Shown here: positions 7,676-16,221 of the stretch, in pieces
Position numbering within the stretch: the first letter of the stretch is position 1
Layout of the letters: every line of letters starts with the position of its first letter
Made by a program: the position numbers and the translations under genes
Notes under the pieces: model-generated
What the model saw: only the letters and a program-made list of their open reading frames with translations
What the model was told of the DNA's origin: nothing
Database searches by the model: none
Source: Ancylomarina sp963977525
GTDB taxonomy: Bacteria > Bacteroidota > Bacteroidia > Bacteroidales > Marinifilaceae
Direction of reading: 5' to 3'
DNA length: 64,000 nt
Assembly (NCBI GenBank): GCA_963977525.1
Contig: CAXBPC010000003.1
Coordinates: forward strand, 62,001 to 126,000

Positions 7676-8929
7676 ATGAGACCGAAAGTATCGATATTAG
7701 TTGGATCAGGGTTTTCAATACCAGAAGGACTCCCTAGTGTAAGACAATTAAACCAGAGACTATCCAAAATTGACGAAAGTGAAATTTTGATACATACTGA
7801 CCAAACTGCTATGTTCCTAAATGGACAAAACGACCCTAATCGTTGGTCTAGAAGGGACGAAAGAATCTTTCTTCAAGAATTTTTAGAGTTTTATAATGCT
7901 GAAATATTAAAGAAAACGGAAGAGTTTCATTACGAAACATTTTATGACTACTATTCGGGTTACCTATCAAACCGAGAAAACAAGGAAACCATCGAAGATT
8001 TTTATAAAAGTTTTAATGATAAACACTTCAAAGAAGCAGATAATTATAGAGACTGTTACAATAGAATTTCAGACTTTAATAGAAGCTTCAATCAACTGTT
8101 AGCTTCTCAATTACACAAGAAACAGTACTTTGAGGATGTTAGCACTTTAAATTATCCACCATATGATCCATTTATTGGTTTTTTAAAGGATTTACTAAAA
8201 ACAAATGACGTAAAATTTCATACGCTTAATCATGATTTATTTTTTGACTGGATCGGTAAAAATCATTCAGATCTCTGGCAACATTTCACCGACGGATATC
8301 AACTTGAAGGTTCTCCATTTTATGGTACAGTAAGTTATGATTTTAATAATGGAACCGATAATAAGGTGCATAAGACGTACTATGTGAAGTTAGAACGTTA
8401 CACAGATAAATTTGATAAACCTCTATCTTTATTTAAACTTCATGGAAGCATTTTCAATACAATCGTTTATACTCCGCAACCTGATCAACAAAGAATTCGT
8501 CTCAAAGACAATTATGCCATTTCCCAATTTTACATGGAAACACCAGACCCACAAACTGGTGAGCCTAAACTTGAATACTTATTGGACGAAGTTGCTCCAG
8601 ATTTTTTAAGTGGAACTACTAACAAAACAAGATTTTATACTGGTGACCCATATTATAAAAATCTTTTCAAACACTTTGAGAATAATTTATCTGAATCTGA
8701 GCTGCTTGTAGTTATTGGGTATGGTTTTAATGATGGTGGTATTAATGAATATCTTGAAAAGTACTTTCTTGCAAGGGGTAAACATATGGTTATTATAGAT
8801 CCGTATAAACCCAAGTCAGACTTAATTGAAAAATATTCTGCGACATATATACCTAAAGGAGTAACTCAAGTAACCTATCAAGAATATATGGAATTAATTC
8901 CTGCTGAATTAAACCCTATAAATGAATAA
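7676..8929 (+). CDS. SIR2-family protein (candidate defence NADase)
   Basis: 417 residues with a full-length SIR2-like domain. The NAD-binding loop is LVGSGFSIPEG at about 8-18. TLNHD at 183-187 corresponds to the TxNxD motif. KLHGS at 254-258 contains the catalytic His256. A C-terminal Rossmann strand, VVIGYGFNDGGIN at 345-357, follows. Bacterial SIR2 proteins of this architecture typically hydrolyse NAD+ to abort phage infection, alone or with a sensor partner. No Argonaute, ThsB/TIR or HerA partner adjoins it, so it may act alone or with a neighbouring cassette gene. Family assignment is strong; the defence role is inferred from family and context. Confidence 0.85.
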   Translation: MRPKVSILVGSGFSIPEGLPSVRQLNQRLSKIDESEILIHTDQTAMFLNGQNDPNRWSRRDERIFLQEFLEFYNAEILKKTEEFHYETFYDYYSGYLSNRENKETIEDFYKSFNDKHFKEADNYRDCYNRISDFNRSFNQLLASQLHKKQYFEDVSTLNYPPYDPFIGFLKDLLKTNDVKFHTLNHDLFFDWIGKNHSDLWQHFTDGYQLEGSPFYGTVSYDFNNGTDNKVHKTYYVKLERYTDKFDKPLSLFKLHGSIFNTIVYTPQPDQQRIRLKDNYAISQFYMETPDPQTGEPKLEYLLDEVAPDFLSGTTNKTRFYTGDPYYKNLFKHFENNLSESELLVVIGYGFNDGGINEYLEKYFLARGKHMVIIDPYKPKSDLIEKYSATYIPKGVTQVTYQEYMELIPAELNPINE

Positions 8930-9009
8930 AATCAACCTCTAAAAAAGTGTCATATGTAATGCGGGTTGCAGCGAAAATCTTCTGGAACTGGAAATTTAAA
9001 CGAAATTAG

Positions 9010-9621
9010 ATGAGTAATAAATGTGTTTTATGTGACAAAAAACTTTCTTTCTGGAATCAGCCAATCTTTGGAAAAGGAATTTTAAAATCCAATGAAAGAG
9101 TTTGTTCTTCATGTTTTATGAGAATTAATAACAATTTCCCAAAGACAGCATCAAACTTAAAAAGGTATGAATTGAAAGAAATTATTGAGCTTTTGAATTC
9201 CAGAGCACATGTATTTAGTGTTGAAGCCACCACATTTGTAGAGAAAGAGATTAAAAAGGAAAGCGGGAAATGGGAAATAATTCATCGAAAAACAGAAAGA
9301 TGGGTAGAATTAGGATTTGGTGACAATGAAAATTTCCCTGGTTATGGAAAACTTTATGAAAGAGAATTTAAAGTGTGGTATTGTGTGATTGGCTCAAAAG
9401 AACAAAAATCAATTCAGAAATGTACAGATAAATATCCCTTAAACTATGATCCAAAGAATTATCAAAATATTACTGGTGAAGGTGTTTATGTTGAAAGGCT
9501 AACAAATACTAGAGGATATGAAGCATTGTATACTGCACTCGATAATAAAAATCGTAAACGTTGGTATTTTGCGTTGAATAATAAAAAACCATTGTGGATT
9601 CAAACAGAAAGAGCTGAATAA
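9010..9621 (+). CDS. Zinc-ribbon protein of unknown function
   Basis: 203-residue protein with an N-terminal CxxC (C5, C8) and second CxxC (C32, C35) forming a zinc ribbon. The remaining 160 residues are basic and mixed alpha/beta, with many Trp and Lys and no motif I recognise. No signal peptide or membrane helix is visible. It sits 80 nt after the SIR2 gene with its own spacer. It could be an independent cassette or an accessory of the SIR2 gene. Its function is not known to me. Confidence 0.65.
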   Translation: MSNKCVLCDKKLSFWNQPIFGKGILKSNERVCSSCFMRINNNFPKTASNLKRYELKEIIELLNSRAHVFSVEATTFVEKEIKKESGKWEIIHRKTERWVELGFGDNENFPGYGKLYEREFKVWYCVIGSKEQKSIQKCTDKYPLNYDPKNYQNITGEGVYVERLTNTRGYEALYTALDNKNRKRWYFALNNKKPLWIQTERAE

Positions 9622-9794
9622 AGCACGAAATGCCAACACACGCTCACATGCAACAGGCGGGAAGTAGATGTTTGAAAGTATTGTGCTTTTAATGGCTACC
9701 TTTCCTTTTAATAAAATTTAAAACATAAATCAACTATGGTGGCTGCAGCACATCACGCCATCCGTTAGCAGCAAGGTGAAAAAACAAATATTTT
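9622..9794. other. Cassette-like spacer with conserved-looking ends
   Basis: Starts TGCCAACACACGCTCACATG, CAACAGGCGGG and ends CATCCGTTAGCAGCAA just before the next gene. I associate this CACACGCTCATATGC.../CCGTTAGC... pattern with intergenic cassette borders in many Bacteroidota genomes. Recombination activity is not demonstrated. Confidence 0.4.
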
Positions 9795-10814
9795 ATGAAA
9801 TTAGAGACGAAAACAGATTTAGAAAACCTTATCTATAATCAAGTTGAAGAAAACCTGAATCTTGATTACAAATCTGCAGACTCACTTGGGAAATCTGTTG
9901 GGAAAAAGAAGGAGATTTCAAAAGATGTTTCTGCATTTGCTAATTCCAATGGAGGAATGATAATTTATGGAATTAAAGAATTTGATGAAACGGAAAATCG
10001 CCATCTTCCTGAAAAAATTGATCCAGTTAATAGATTAGAATTTAGCAAAGAATGGTTAGAACAAGTTATTAATAGTAATATTTCACCGAGAATTGAGGGG
10101 ATATTAATTACTTCCATCTCTTTGAGTGAAAATTCTAACGAGGTTGCTTATATCGTCCAAATTCAAAAATGTAATACTGCTCATCAAGCTTCAGATTTAA
10201 GATATTATAAAAGATTCAATTTTGAAAGTGTAGCAATGTATGACTACGAGATAAAAGACATAATGAATCGGAATAAGACACCAAAATTTGAGCTAATAAT
10301 GGAGGTTGAAAAATTAAAATACGAAGAAAAGCCATCGGTACCACAAACAGGATTGCTTATGAATCGTGTTGCTGCCCCCTCTAAAGTCCATTCAGTATTA
10401 AATACGTTAAATGTTTATGGAAAAAATATTGGCGGTGTTTACGCAAATTATGTGAATTGTTTTTTAGAAATACCTATCACAGTTCTTAATGAGAAAGAAT
10501 ATGAATATAGAAGTTCAATTATTAGAGATGGGATTGAATATAAAAGATTGTTTTGCGACAACACGATTCGCGAAATAAAAGACTTTAAGAATTTTGGTCA
10601 TTTTAATACTACTAATTATTGGCCTTCTAGATATGATCCTATTTTACCTGAAACTAGGCTGAGATTTGAAGAAATTAAATTTAAGGAAAATATCAATTTT
10701 GGAAACGAAAAGATTTTCTGGGAACTTTATGCAGATAATGCTGAAAAGCTAATTGGTGAAATTTCAATCTCTGAATTGAAAATAATTGAAAAGGAACAAT
10801 CTAAATCCTCGTAA
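9795..10814 (+). CDS. AlbA_2 (Schlafen-like) domain protein
   Basis: 339 residues. The N-terminal 160 match the AlbA_2/AAA_4 domain. LDYKSADS corresponds to the E-x-K core, followed by KKKEISKDVSAFANSNGGMI, the hallmark of an N-terminal helix, AFAN and GG.IIYG, and later AHQASDLRYYKRF. The C-terminal half is a beta-rich region I do not recognise. Proteins of this family are often called ATP-binding or HTH-linked. Schlafen-type relatives cleave RNA, and several bacterial members sit in defence loci. It is a lone gene in the cargo array; the role is inferred only. Confidence 0.8.
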   Translation: MKLETKTDLENLIYNQVEENLNLDYKSADSLGKSVGKKKEISKDVSAFANSNGGMIIYGIKEFDETENRHLPEKIDPVNRLEFSKEWLEQVINSNISPRIEGILITSISLSENSNEVAYIVQIQKCNTAHQASDLRYYKRFNFESVAMYDYEIKDIMNRNKTPKFELIMEVEKLKYEEKPSVPQTGLLMNRVAAPSKVHSVLNTLNVYGKNIGGVYANYVNCFLEIPITVLNEKEYEYRSSIIRDGIEYKRLFCDNTIREIKDFKNFGHFNTTNYWPSRYDPILPETRLRFEEIKFKENINFGNEKIFWELYADNAEKLIGEISISELKIIEKEQSKSS

Positions 10815-10837
10815 GTTTTTTAGGCTCTCTTTTGTTT

Positions 10838-10935
10838 AATGGATAATATTTATAATGAATCACTACAAGGTGCTGTTACCCTTTGAGTCTGGGATAACAA
10901 CAACACTTTTTCAAAAAAAGAAATCAACAACATAC
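10838..10935. repeat. Copy B of the ~95-bp dispersed repeat
   Basis: Partner of 6631-6733. The central part can fold: GTTACCC pairs with GGGATAAC around TTTGAGTCT, giving an imperfect hairpin like that of a recombination site. It precedes the RES-domain gene. Confidence 0.65.
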
Positions 10936-10986
10936 TTATTTTTTACAATCAAGCTAATATCAAGAAACCAAGAATAATACAAATAG

Positions 10987-11892
10987 ATGAGAGTAGATGA
11001 ACACGATGTAGTTTTAGAAGAAGATTTAGCTAAACTTCCAGACTATGAGCAGTATGTTCAGGATTTACTAAAATTGAAGGAATGTAATTTTAGTGGTGTA
11101 TCACCTGATGAGATAGCTGATAAATATTATGATTTAGCAACAATTTTTCCTCATGTATGTATTACTCAAAATCCTGAAATATTCAATCAACACAGTTTTT
11201 ACAGAGTAAGGCTAAATATTGATACTGAGAAGGAAGATATTGACCTAATTCAGACTCATTCATACCCAATGCCATCCTTTTGTCAATCGAATGGTCGAGC
11301 AAATATTAAGGGTAAGAGTGTTTTCTATTGTTCTGATGAAGTCGGTGCTGCACTTTTTGAGTGTAAGCCCAAAAAAGGGGATGAAGGCTTTTTAAGTATC
11401 TGGAAACCTATTGCATCAAGACCTATCAAATTTGGGGTGTTAACATCAACAGATATCCCAACTGATAATCATTGGCATAAATTGACCTTAGATATCTTCG
11501 ATATGGTTAGAGATTTCTATAAAGGAAATACTCAAAGTAGGTATGAGCACTTTTTAGAGTTATATAGATTTATAGGAGAAAGGTTTATGAATGAAAGTGA
11601 ACCATACCCACTAACTTCCTGGTTATCGAATCGGTTGATCTATGAAGAAAAGTGGATTGATTTAATTCTTTATCCAAGTTCTGAAACTGAAAAAAAATTT
11701 TGCAATTTTGCAATACATCCCAATACCGTTCACACTCAACTGCGTTTAGAAAAAGTAATTAAATTTATAGTAAATAGTGTAAATGGAAGTAAAATTGAGT
11801 ATTCTCTAGGTGAAGTTGGTGAGCCAAAAGAAACAAATATAATCTGGCGTTCTTCAAGACCTGATGAAAAAGGATTTAGGAAACTACATTAA
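10987..11892 (+). CDS. RES-domain protein (putative NAD+-targeting toxin)
   Basis: 301 residues. The RES-like core spans about 70-130: FYRVR with Arg73/Arg75, then NGRANIKGKSVFYCSDEVGAALFE, matching the conserved R-x-R, GRxN, Y.S and terminal Glu of the RES family. RES toxins degrade NAD+ and normally pair with an Xre-type antitoxin immediately upstream. No such partner is here: the upstream neighbour is the AlbA_2 protein. The long N-terminal (about 70 residues) and C-terminal extensions make it larger than the usual 150-200-residue RES toxin, so it may be a stand-alone or differently controlled version. Confidence 0.65.
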   Translation: MRVDEHDVVLEEDLAKLPDYEQYVQDLLKLKECNFSGVSPDEIADKYYDLATIFPHVCITQNPEIFNQHSFYRVRLNIDTEKEDIDLIQTHSYPMPSFCQSNGRANIKGKSVFYCSDEVGAALFECKPKKGDEGFLSIWKPIASRPIKFGVLTSTDIPTDNHWHKLTLDIFDMVRDFYKGNTQSRYEHFLELYRFIGERFMNESEPYPLTSWLSNRLIYEEKWIDLILYPSSETEKKFCNFAIHPNTVHTQLRLEKVIKFIVNSVNGSKIEYSLGEVGEPKETNIIWRSSRPDEKGFRKLH

Positions 11893-11968
11893 GTAGGCAT
11901 AAGAATATAGACTCTAAAGGGTATATATTCGAAAAGTGGCAACAAAAACGGCAACATCTAAAAACAAC

Positions 11969-12003
11969 AAAGCCGTAATTCATAATGAATTACGGCTTTG
12001 AGA
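11969..12003. terminator. Strong bidirectional terminator hairpin
   Basis: AAAGCCGTAATTCAT at 11969-11983 is perfectly complemented by ATGAATTACGGCTTT at 11985-11999. It lies between the convergent RES-domain gene and the integrase gene and can end both transcripts. Confidence 0.75.
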
Positions 12004-12040
12004 ATTTACTAAGAGGCCTCTGGCGGACTCATTAATCTAA

Positions 12041-13276
12041 TTAACTCCAATACTTATTCATCGAATCAATGACAGATTGCTGAGAGGTTTTCTTATATTT
12101 CAATAATGTTTTAGGGTCTTTTATACCTGTTATTTTCATTATTATATGATCGGGCATACCTCTTTCTGATGACAAGGTTATAAATGTACGTCTAGCTGTG
12201 TGACTAGATACCATTTTAGCTTTAGGTTTGTAAATGATTTCCTTTTTTGCTCCTCTATAAATAGTTTCTTTTATCTGTTCATTAATTTCCGCAATTTCAC
12301 AAATCTCTTGAATATGAGGATTGAATTTTTGACTTGTAATACTTGGTAAATTCCAATCATATTTATCGAGTAATCTTTCGAGCTTTAAGTGCAAAGGTAT
12401 AAATGATTCACTCTCTGTTTTCTCAGCTTTTTTAATTATCATATCCCCCATTACATCCGCTTTTTCGAATACTGAATAGTCAGAAAACCTTTGGCCTGAG
12501 TACACACCAATTAAAAACAAATCGCGAGCTCTATCCAAGGCTTTTCTTGGCAGTTGAATTTCCTCTAATCGCTTCACTTCATCCGAAGTCAGAAACACAT
12601 CATCAGGCTGGTATTTCTTAACCTCATTCTTAATTTTGTTTAGATTAATCTTATGATATTTTTCTTCAGACCATATCAAAAACGTAAATAAAAAATTGAT
12701 ATTTCTATGAAGTGTGTTATCATTATGAGGTTTAAAAGGCTTCCTTTTAATAGTTCTTAAGTATCCACAATACTCATCAAGCCAATCCTGATTGATATCT
12801 TCAAAAATAATCTTACGTCTTTTATGCTCCTCGAAACACTCTAATTTTTTTTTCAAATTGGAATACTTCTGATTCCATGACTTGGATTGCCCTTTAGACT
12901 TATTCTTAGTATCAATAAAATCCTGAACAGCTACTACAACTCCTTTATCTTCTCGTTTTTTAACTGTATGCTTAAATTTTTGATCAAATGAGTTTTTTAA
13001 CCACTCCTTACGCAAAGGCTTATTTTCCCTTTCACATTCCTTTATCATATCACCAAGATGATCTGAAAACTTAGAAAGTACAGATGAAATATGTTTAGAT
13101 ATTACACCACCAGCTCCACGTTTCGACTTTGGTATTCGATCTCCAAAATTCCAATCATCAGGATGCACTTTTTGCCCTGTTGAATACTTGAAATTTTTAC
13201 CTTCATTCTTAAGGTAGTAGATCAAATAAATTAATGTAGCTTTATCGGAGTTTCGTTCTTTTAGAAAAAAATACAT
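12041..13276 (-). CDS. Tyrosine recombinase / integrase of the genomic island
   Basis: 411-residue phage-type integrase with the arm-DNA-binding/SAM-like N-terminus usual in Bacteroidota elements. Catalytic residues visible: Arg263 in YSGQRFSD, H359-x-x-R362 in SSHTARRTF, and the Tyr nucleophile at 394 in LLKYKKTS. The gene lies about 160 bp from a tRNA-Ser 3'-end copy at 13434-13458 and reads away from it, as expected of an integrase next to its attachment site. It probably mobilised the material from left of the window to about 13,459. Confidence 0.92.
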   Translation of the reverse strand: MYFFLKERNSDKATLIYLIYYLKNEGKNFKYSTGQKVHPDDWNFGDRIPKSKRGAGGVISKHISSVLSKFSDHLGDMIKECERENKPLRKEWLKNSFDQKFKHTVKKREDKGVVVAVQDFIDTKNKSKGQSKSWNQKYSNLKKKLECFEEHKRRKIIFEDINQDWLDEYCGYLRTIKRKPFKPHNDNTLHRNINFLFTFLIWSEEKYHKINLNKIKNEVKKYQPDDVFLTSDEVKRLEEIQLPRKALDRARDLFLIGVYSGQRFSDYSVFEKADVMGDMIIKKAEKTESESFIPLHLKLERLLDKYDWNLPSITSQKFNPHIQEICEIAEINEQIKETIYRGAKKEIIYKPKAKMVSSHTARRTFITLSSERGMPDHIIMKITGIKDPKTLLKYKKTSQQSVIDSMNKYWS

Positions 13277-13433
13277 AGTCCATAATTTTACCTCAAAGAT
13301 ACAAAGGGGAAAACAAAGGGGAAAGTAAAATTGTATTTATATTCAATTCTGAGGTAAGTTAAAAGATAACAAAACCTCCAAAAGCCTTTATTTATCTACA
13401 TACTACATAGAAACAAATATTGAGCAGATAAGA

Positions 13434-13458
13434 GGTTCGAATCCCTCTCTCTCCGCCA
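13434..13458 (+). other. attachment-site copy: 3' end of a tRNA-Ser gene
   Basis: Starting at GGTTCGAATCCC, 25 bases match the T-loop, T-stem, acceptor strand and CCA end of a tRNA-Ser (TCTCTCC-G-CCA). The 5' part of the tRNA is missing: upstream sequence gives neither a T-stem partner nor an anticodon arm. This is the classic right-end att duplication left by an integrase that targets the tRNA 3' end. The intact gene should lie left of the window. Confidence 0.8.
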
Positions 13459-13479
13459 TGCAGAAATGCAACAGAAAGA

Positions 13480-13514
13480 AAAGCCTTGTAAACTTAACGT
13501 TTACAAGGCTTTCT
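13480..13514 (+). terminator. Terminator following the tRNA-Ser end
   Basis: AAAGCCTTGTAAAC at 13480-13493 pairs perfectly with GTTTACAAGGCTTT at 13499-13512 around a 5-nt loop, followed by TCTTC. It is placed as a terminator behind a tRNA gene would be. Confidence 0.75.
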
Positions 13515-13962
13515 TCATTTAGTACCAACGCTATTAAACACCTAAACCTACAATAAAATGGTGTTGCGTAAGGTGTAGATTAAAAAGCTTGTATCAATAT
13601 GCATAAAATCAAATAGAAAATCCCCGAACATTATTAATATTGTTCGGGGATTGCTATTTCTCCAATAATTTTCATATTTAAATATTGATATTCGAATGTA
13701 TGAATTCGAATAAAAGGTGTTAGTCCCAACAGAACCCATAGTGGAAACACCTAAATCCTGAATACTAACAACCTACAGGGTTGAGAATATTTAAGTACCC
13801 CCTTAATTGTCCACATTTAAAAATTTCATTGATTATTGATCTCAACGATAAACTACAATTGAAATAAGAAATTGCAGGTAATTCTGAGAACGAACAGGAT
13901 GCAATCATTGCAATCTACAAATTACCCAATGCCCTAAATTTATAGTTGTACTTTAAGTAATT
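13515..13962. other. Non-coding stretch with one terminator-like hairpin
   Basis: AATCCCCGAACA pairs with TGTTCGGGGATT (about 13619-13652), followed on the minus strand by TTTTC. It could terminate the minus-strand operon ending at 13963. A short ORF across the hairpin is not credible. Nothing else is seen. Confidence 0.6.
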
Positions 13963-14925
13963 TTATTTCGTTTCAATATTTACATGAAAAATAGCATCTC
14001 CCTTGTAAACAATAGGAGCAGTATTCAACCCATAGATACAACAATCAAAAGGCGCATATATTTTTCTTTCAAATTCACCATATGGATCAGAAATTCTACC
14101 AATAACATCTTTATGTTTTACATTTGAACCATTTGTTATTAAAGTTTCAAAAAGTCCAGAATGTGGTGCTCGTAGCCATTTGGTATTATTTAATATCTCA
14201 AATTCAAAATTAGTAGTAAGCTCCCCCTCATGCATACCCAAATGCTTCATTACATTCAAAGCTCCAGTAACCCCACAGTTTATAACCTCTCTGTCAAGCT
14301 GAAGAGATTTTCCTCCCTCGAATAATAAAATAGTTTTTCCCATTTTATTAAACAGATCTCTTATTGATTTTTGGATATAATTTGAGTCAATAATAAATTT
14401 TGCTCCAAATATCTTAGCAAGTTCAAATGCTTTTTCATTCTTTAAATCACATCGAACATTAGGATAGTTCTCTCGACTAGCACCTCCTGTATGAAAATCT
14501 AAAACGTAATCGACCAAAGGAGCTATTTCCTTTGTAAACTTATATGCAAACTGACTTGCCAATGAACCCGAAGCTGAACCAGGGAACATTCTATTTAAAT
14601 CTCTCCCATCGGGGAATTCTCTTTTTTGATTTATGTATCCAAACACGTTGAACACTGGAATACAAATAACTGTACCTATTTTAGGTTTATTTATCTTTTT
14701 TCGAATAATATCTCTTAAAATTGCAACACCATTGGTTTCGTTTCCATGAACACCACCAATTAATAATAATACAGGACCGTCAACTTTAGCTCGTTCAACA
14801 ATTACAGGGATGCTTAAATTGTTCCTAGTATGGAGTTTTGCAACATCCATTCCAAGAACAGCACTTTTGCCTTTTTTTATTTCATGACCTAAAATGACAA
14901 ATGGTTTATCAGACATTTCTTTCAA
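13963..14925 (-). CDS. Succinylglutamate desuccinylase/aspartoacylase family protein (M14-like)
   Basis: Zinc-dependent carboxypeptidase-fold hydrolase. Motifs: GGVHGNETNG (Zn-binding H-x-x-E), DGRDLNRMFPG, and VLDFHTGG (third Zn ligand), in the family order over 320 residues. The C-terminal 60 residues form the biotinyl-like hairpin typical of this family. It overlaps the end of rimK by 17 nt and is third in a rimB-like/rimK/AstE-like operon, a combination known from many marine bacteria. The substrate may be an N-acyl or isopeptide bond made by the RimK-type ligase; that link is inferred. Confidence 0.85.
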   Translation of the reverse strand: MKEMSDKPFVILGHEIKKGKSAVLGMDVAKLHTRNNLSIPVIVERAKVDGPVLLLIGGVHGNETNGVAILRDIIRKKINKPKIGTVICIPVFNVFGYINQKREFPDGRDLNRMFPGSASGSLASQFAYKFTKEIAPLVDYVLDFHTGGASRENYPNVRCDLKNEKAFELAKIFGAKFIIDSNYIQKSIRDLFNKMGKTILLFEGGKSLQLDREVINCGVTGALNVMKHLGMHEGELTTNFEFEILNNTKWLRAPHSGLFETLITNGSNVKHKDVIGRISDPYGEFERKIYAPFDCCIYGLNTAPIVYKGDAIFHVNIETK

Positions 14926-15781
14926 TATATTTAATAATTTCTTTAGCGATATCTTTTTCTGTTGCTTTTTCGATACCTTCTAATCCTGGAGATGAATTAA
15001 CTTCTAAAACTAAAGGTCCGTTCTCTGATTGCAACATATCAACCCCTGCAACACCAAGACCCATGGCTTTAGCTGCTTTAATTGCTGTCAATTCTTCCTC
15101 GTCAGTTAATTCAATAATATTTGCGTTTCCTCCTCTGTGTAAGTTAGATCGGAATTCTCCTTCTTTACCCTGTCTTTTCATTGCGCCTACAATGACTCCA
15201 TCTACAACAAATGCACGGATATCAGCACCTTTAGCTTCCTTAATGAACTGCTGAGCAATTACTCTTGCTTTTAAGCCATTAAAAGCTTCGATAACCGAAC
15301 TTGCTGCATTATGAGTTTCAGCCAACACAACTCCTAAACCTTGTGTTCCCTCTAATAATTTTAGAACTAATGGTGCTCCTCCAACAGATTCAATAACATG
15401 ATCTACATCTTTAGCATAATTTGTAAATATTGTTTTAGGTAAACCAACGCCTGATTTAGCCAAGATTTGTAAACTCCTCAGTTTATCTCTCGAATTTACT
15501 AATGCTTGTGATTTAACTGCTGAGAATACATTCATCATTTCAAATTGACGTACTACAGCAGTTCCATAGAAGGTAACTGAAGCTCCAATTCGTGGAATTA
15601 TAGCGTCAATATCATCTAAATAAATACCATTGTAGTATATTCTAGGGGACTTCTTTTCAAGTTCTATTACACATTTTAGATGATCAATAACCAATACTTC
15701 ATGGCCTTTTTGTTCTGCTGCCTCGACCAATCTTCTAGTCGAATATAAGTTTGGGTTTCTGGATAAAATTACAATTTTCAT
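14909..15781 (-). CDS. rimK: RimK-type alpha-L-glutamate ligase (ATP-grasp)
   Basis: ATP-grasp ligase of the RimK family, which adds glutamate residues to the C-terminus of ribosomal protein S6 or makes poly-glutamate. The 290-residue sequence starts MKIVILSRNPNLYSTRRLVEA and has IPRIGASVTFYGTAVVRQFE, the SRDKLRSLQIL block, LVLKLLEGTQGLGV (ATP loop), FIKEAKGADIRAFVVDG, RGGNA and a metal-binding LEVNSSPGLEGIE. These all match RimK. The start codon overlaps the end of the zinc-protease-like gene (ATGA type). The S6 target is presumed, not shown. Confidence 0.93.
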   Translation of the reverse strand: MKIVILSRNPNLYSTRRLVEAAEQKGHEVLVIDHLKCVIELEKKSPRIYYNGIYLDDIDAIIPRIGASVTFYGTAVVRQFEMMNVFSAVKSQALVNSRDKLRSLQILAKSGVGLPKTIFTNYAKDVDHVIESVGGAPLVLKLLEGTQGLGVVLAETHNAASSVIEAFNGLKARVIAQQFIKEAKGADIRAFVVDGVIVGAMKRQGKEGEFRSNLHRGGNANIIELTDEEELTAIKAAKAMGLGVAGVDMLQSENGPLVLEVNSSPGLEGIEKATEKDIAKEIIKYIERNV

Positions 15782-16221
15782 ATTTTTATTTTTTTAGGTT
15801 TCTGATTGAATGAGATATTTTTTAAAGAAGTATCAACTATAAATCGCTTATTTAAAAATCTTCTTCCAATCAATATAGGGAATTTCATATCACTTCTCTC
15901 ACTAAGAGATAACTGAATCGAATATTCCTGTTCAAAAATCACAATTTTTGTGTTTATTATGAATCTTTGTTCAACATCTCCAAACGAACTTTTTATTGAT
16001 TTTACTTCGTAATTTTTCACTTTAAATAACCTGCTATTATATTTAGGGTGTGAAGAATCTAAGAGTTTAAATACAATGTATTTTTCTCCATTTAATTCAA
16101 TTTCTCTAATATGATGACTGTGGATTGATGAAGTGTAGGCTCCTGTATCAACTTTGATATCTATATTTCTTAAATCTAATTCAGGAAAATCTAACTTATC
16201 AACCCTTCCAATTATTTTCAT
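15778..16221 (-). CDS. RimB-like retropepsin-fold protein (ATP-dependent zinc protease family)
   Basis: About 147 residues with the aspartic-protease-like DTGAYTSS motif, FKLLDSSHP, and C-terminal PILIGRRFLNKRFIVD. This is the family annotated as ATP-dependent zinc protease, encoded beside rimK, whose relative RimB trims RimK-added glutamates. The start is placed at the ATG at 16221 (MKIIGRVDKLDFPEL), where relatives begin. A longer reading from 16257 adds 12 unlikely residues that border intron-like sequence. First gene of the operon with rimK. Confidence 0.82.
   Translation of the reverse strand: MKIIGRVDKLDFPELDLRNIDIKVDTGAYTSSIHSHHIREIELNGEKYIVFKLLDSSHPKYNSRLFKVKNYEVKSIKSSFGDVEQRFIINTKIVIFEQEYSIQLSLSERSDMKFPILIGRRFLNKRFIVDTSLKNISFNQKPKKIKI

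Noticed and set aside
6631..10986. Chromosomal integron
   Set aside because: Cassette-like spacers are suggestive, but no integron integrase or attI is visible and the palindromes do not clearly match the attC consensus.
13434..13458. Complete tRNA-Ser gene
   Set aside because: Only the 3' 25 nt match. The upstream DNA lacks the acceptor 5' strand, D-arm, anticodon arm and variable arm.
13548..13739. 63-codon minus-strand ORF
   Set aside because: It is interrupted in meaning by a strong hairpin (13619-13652) and has no recognisable protein features.
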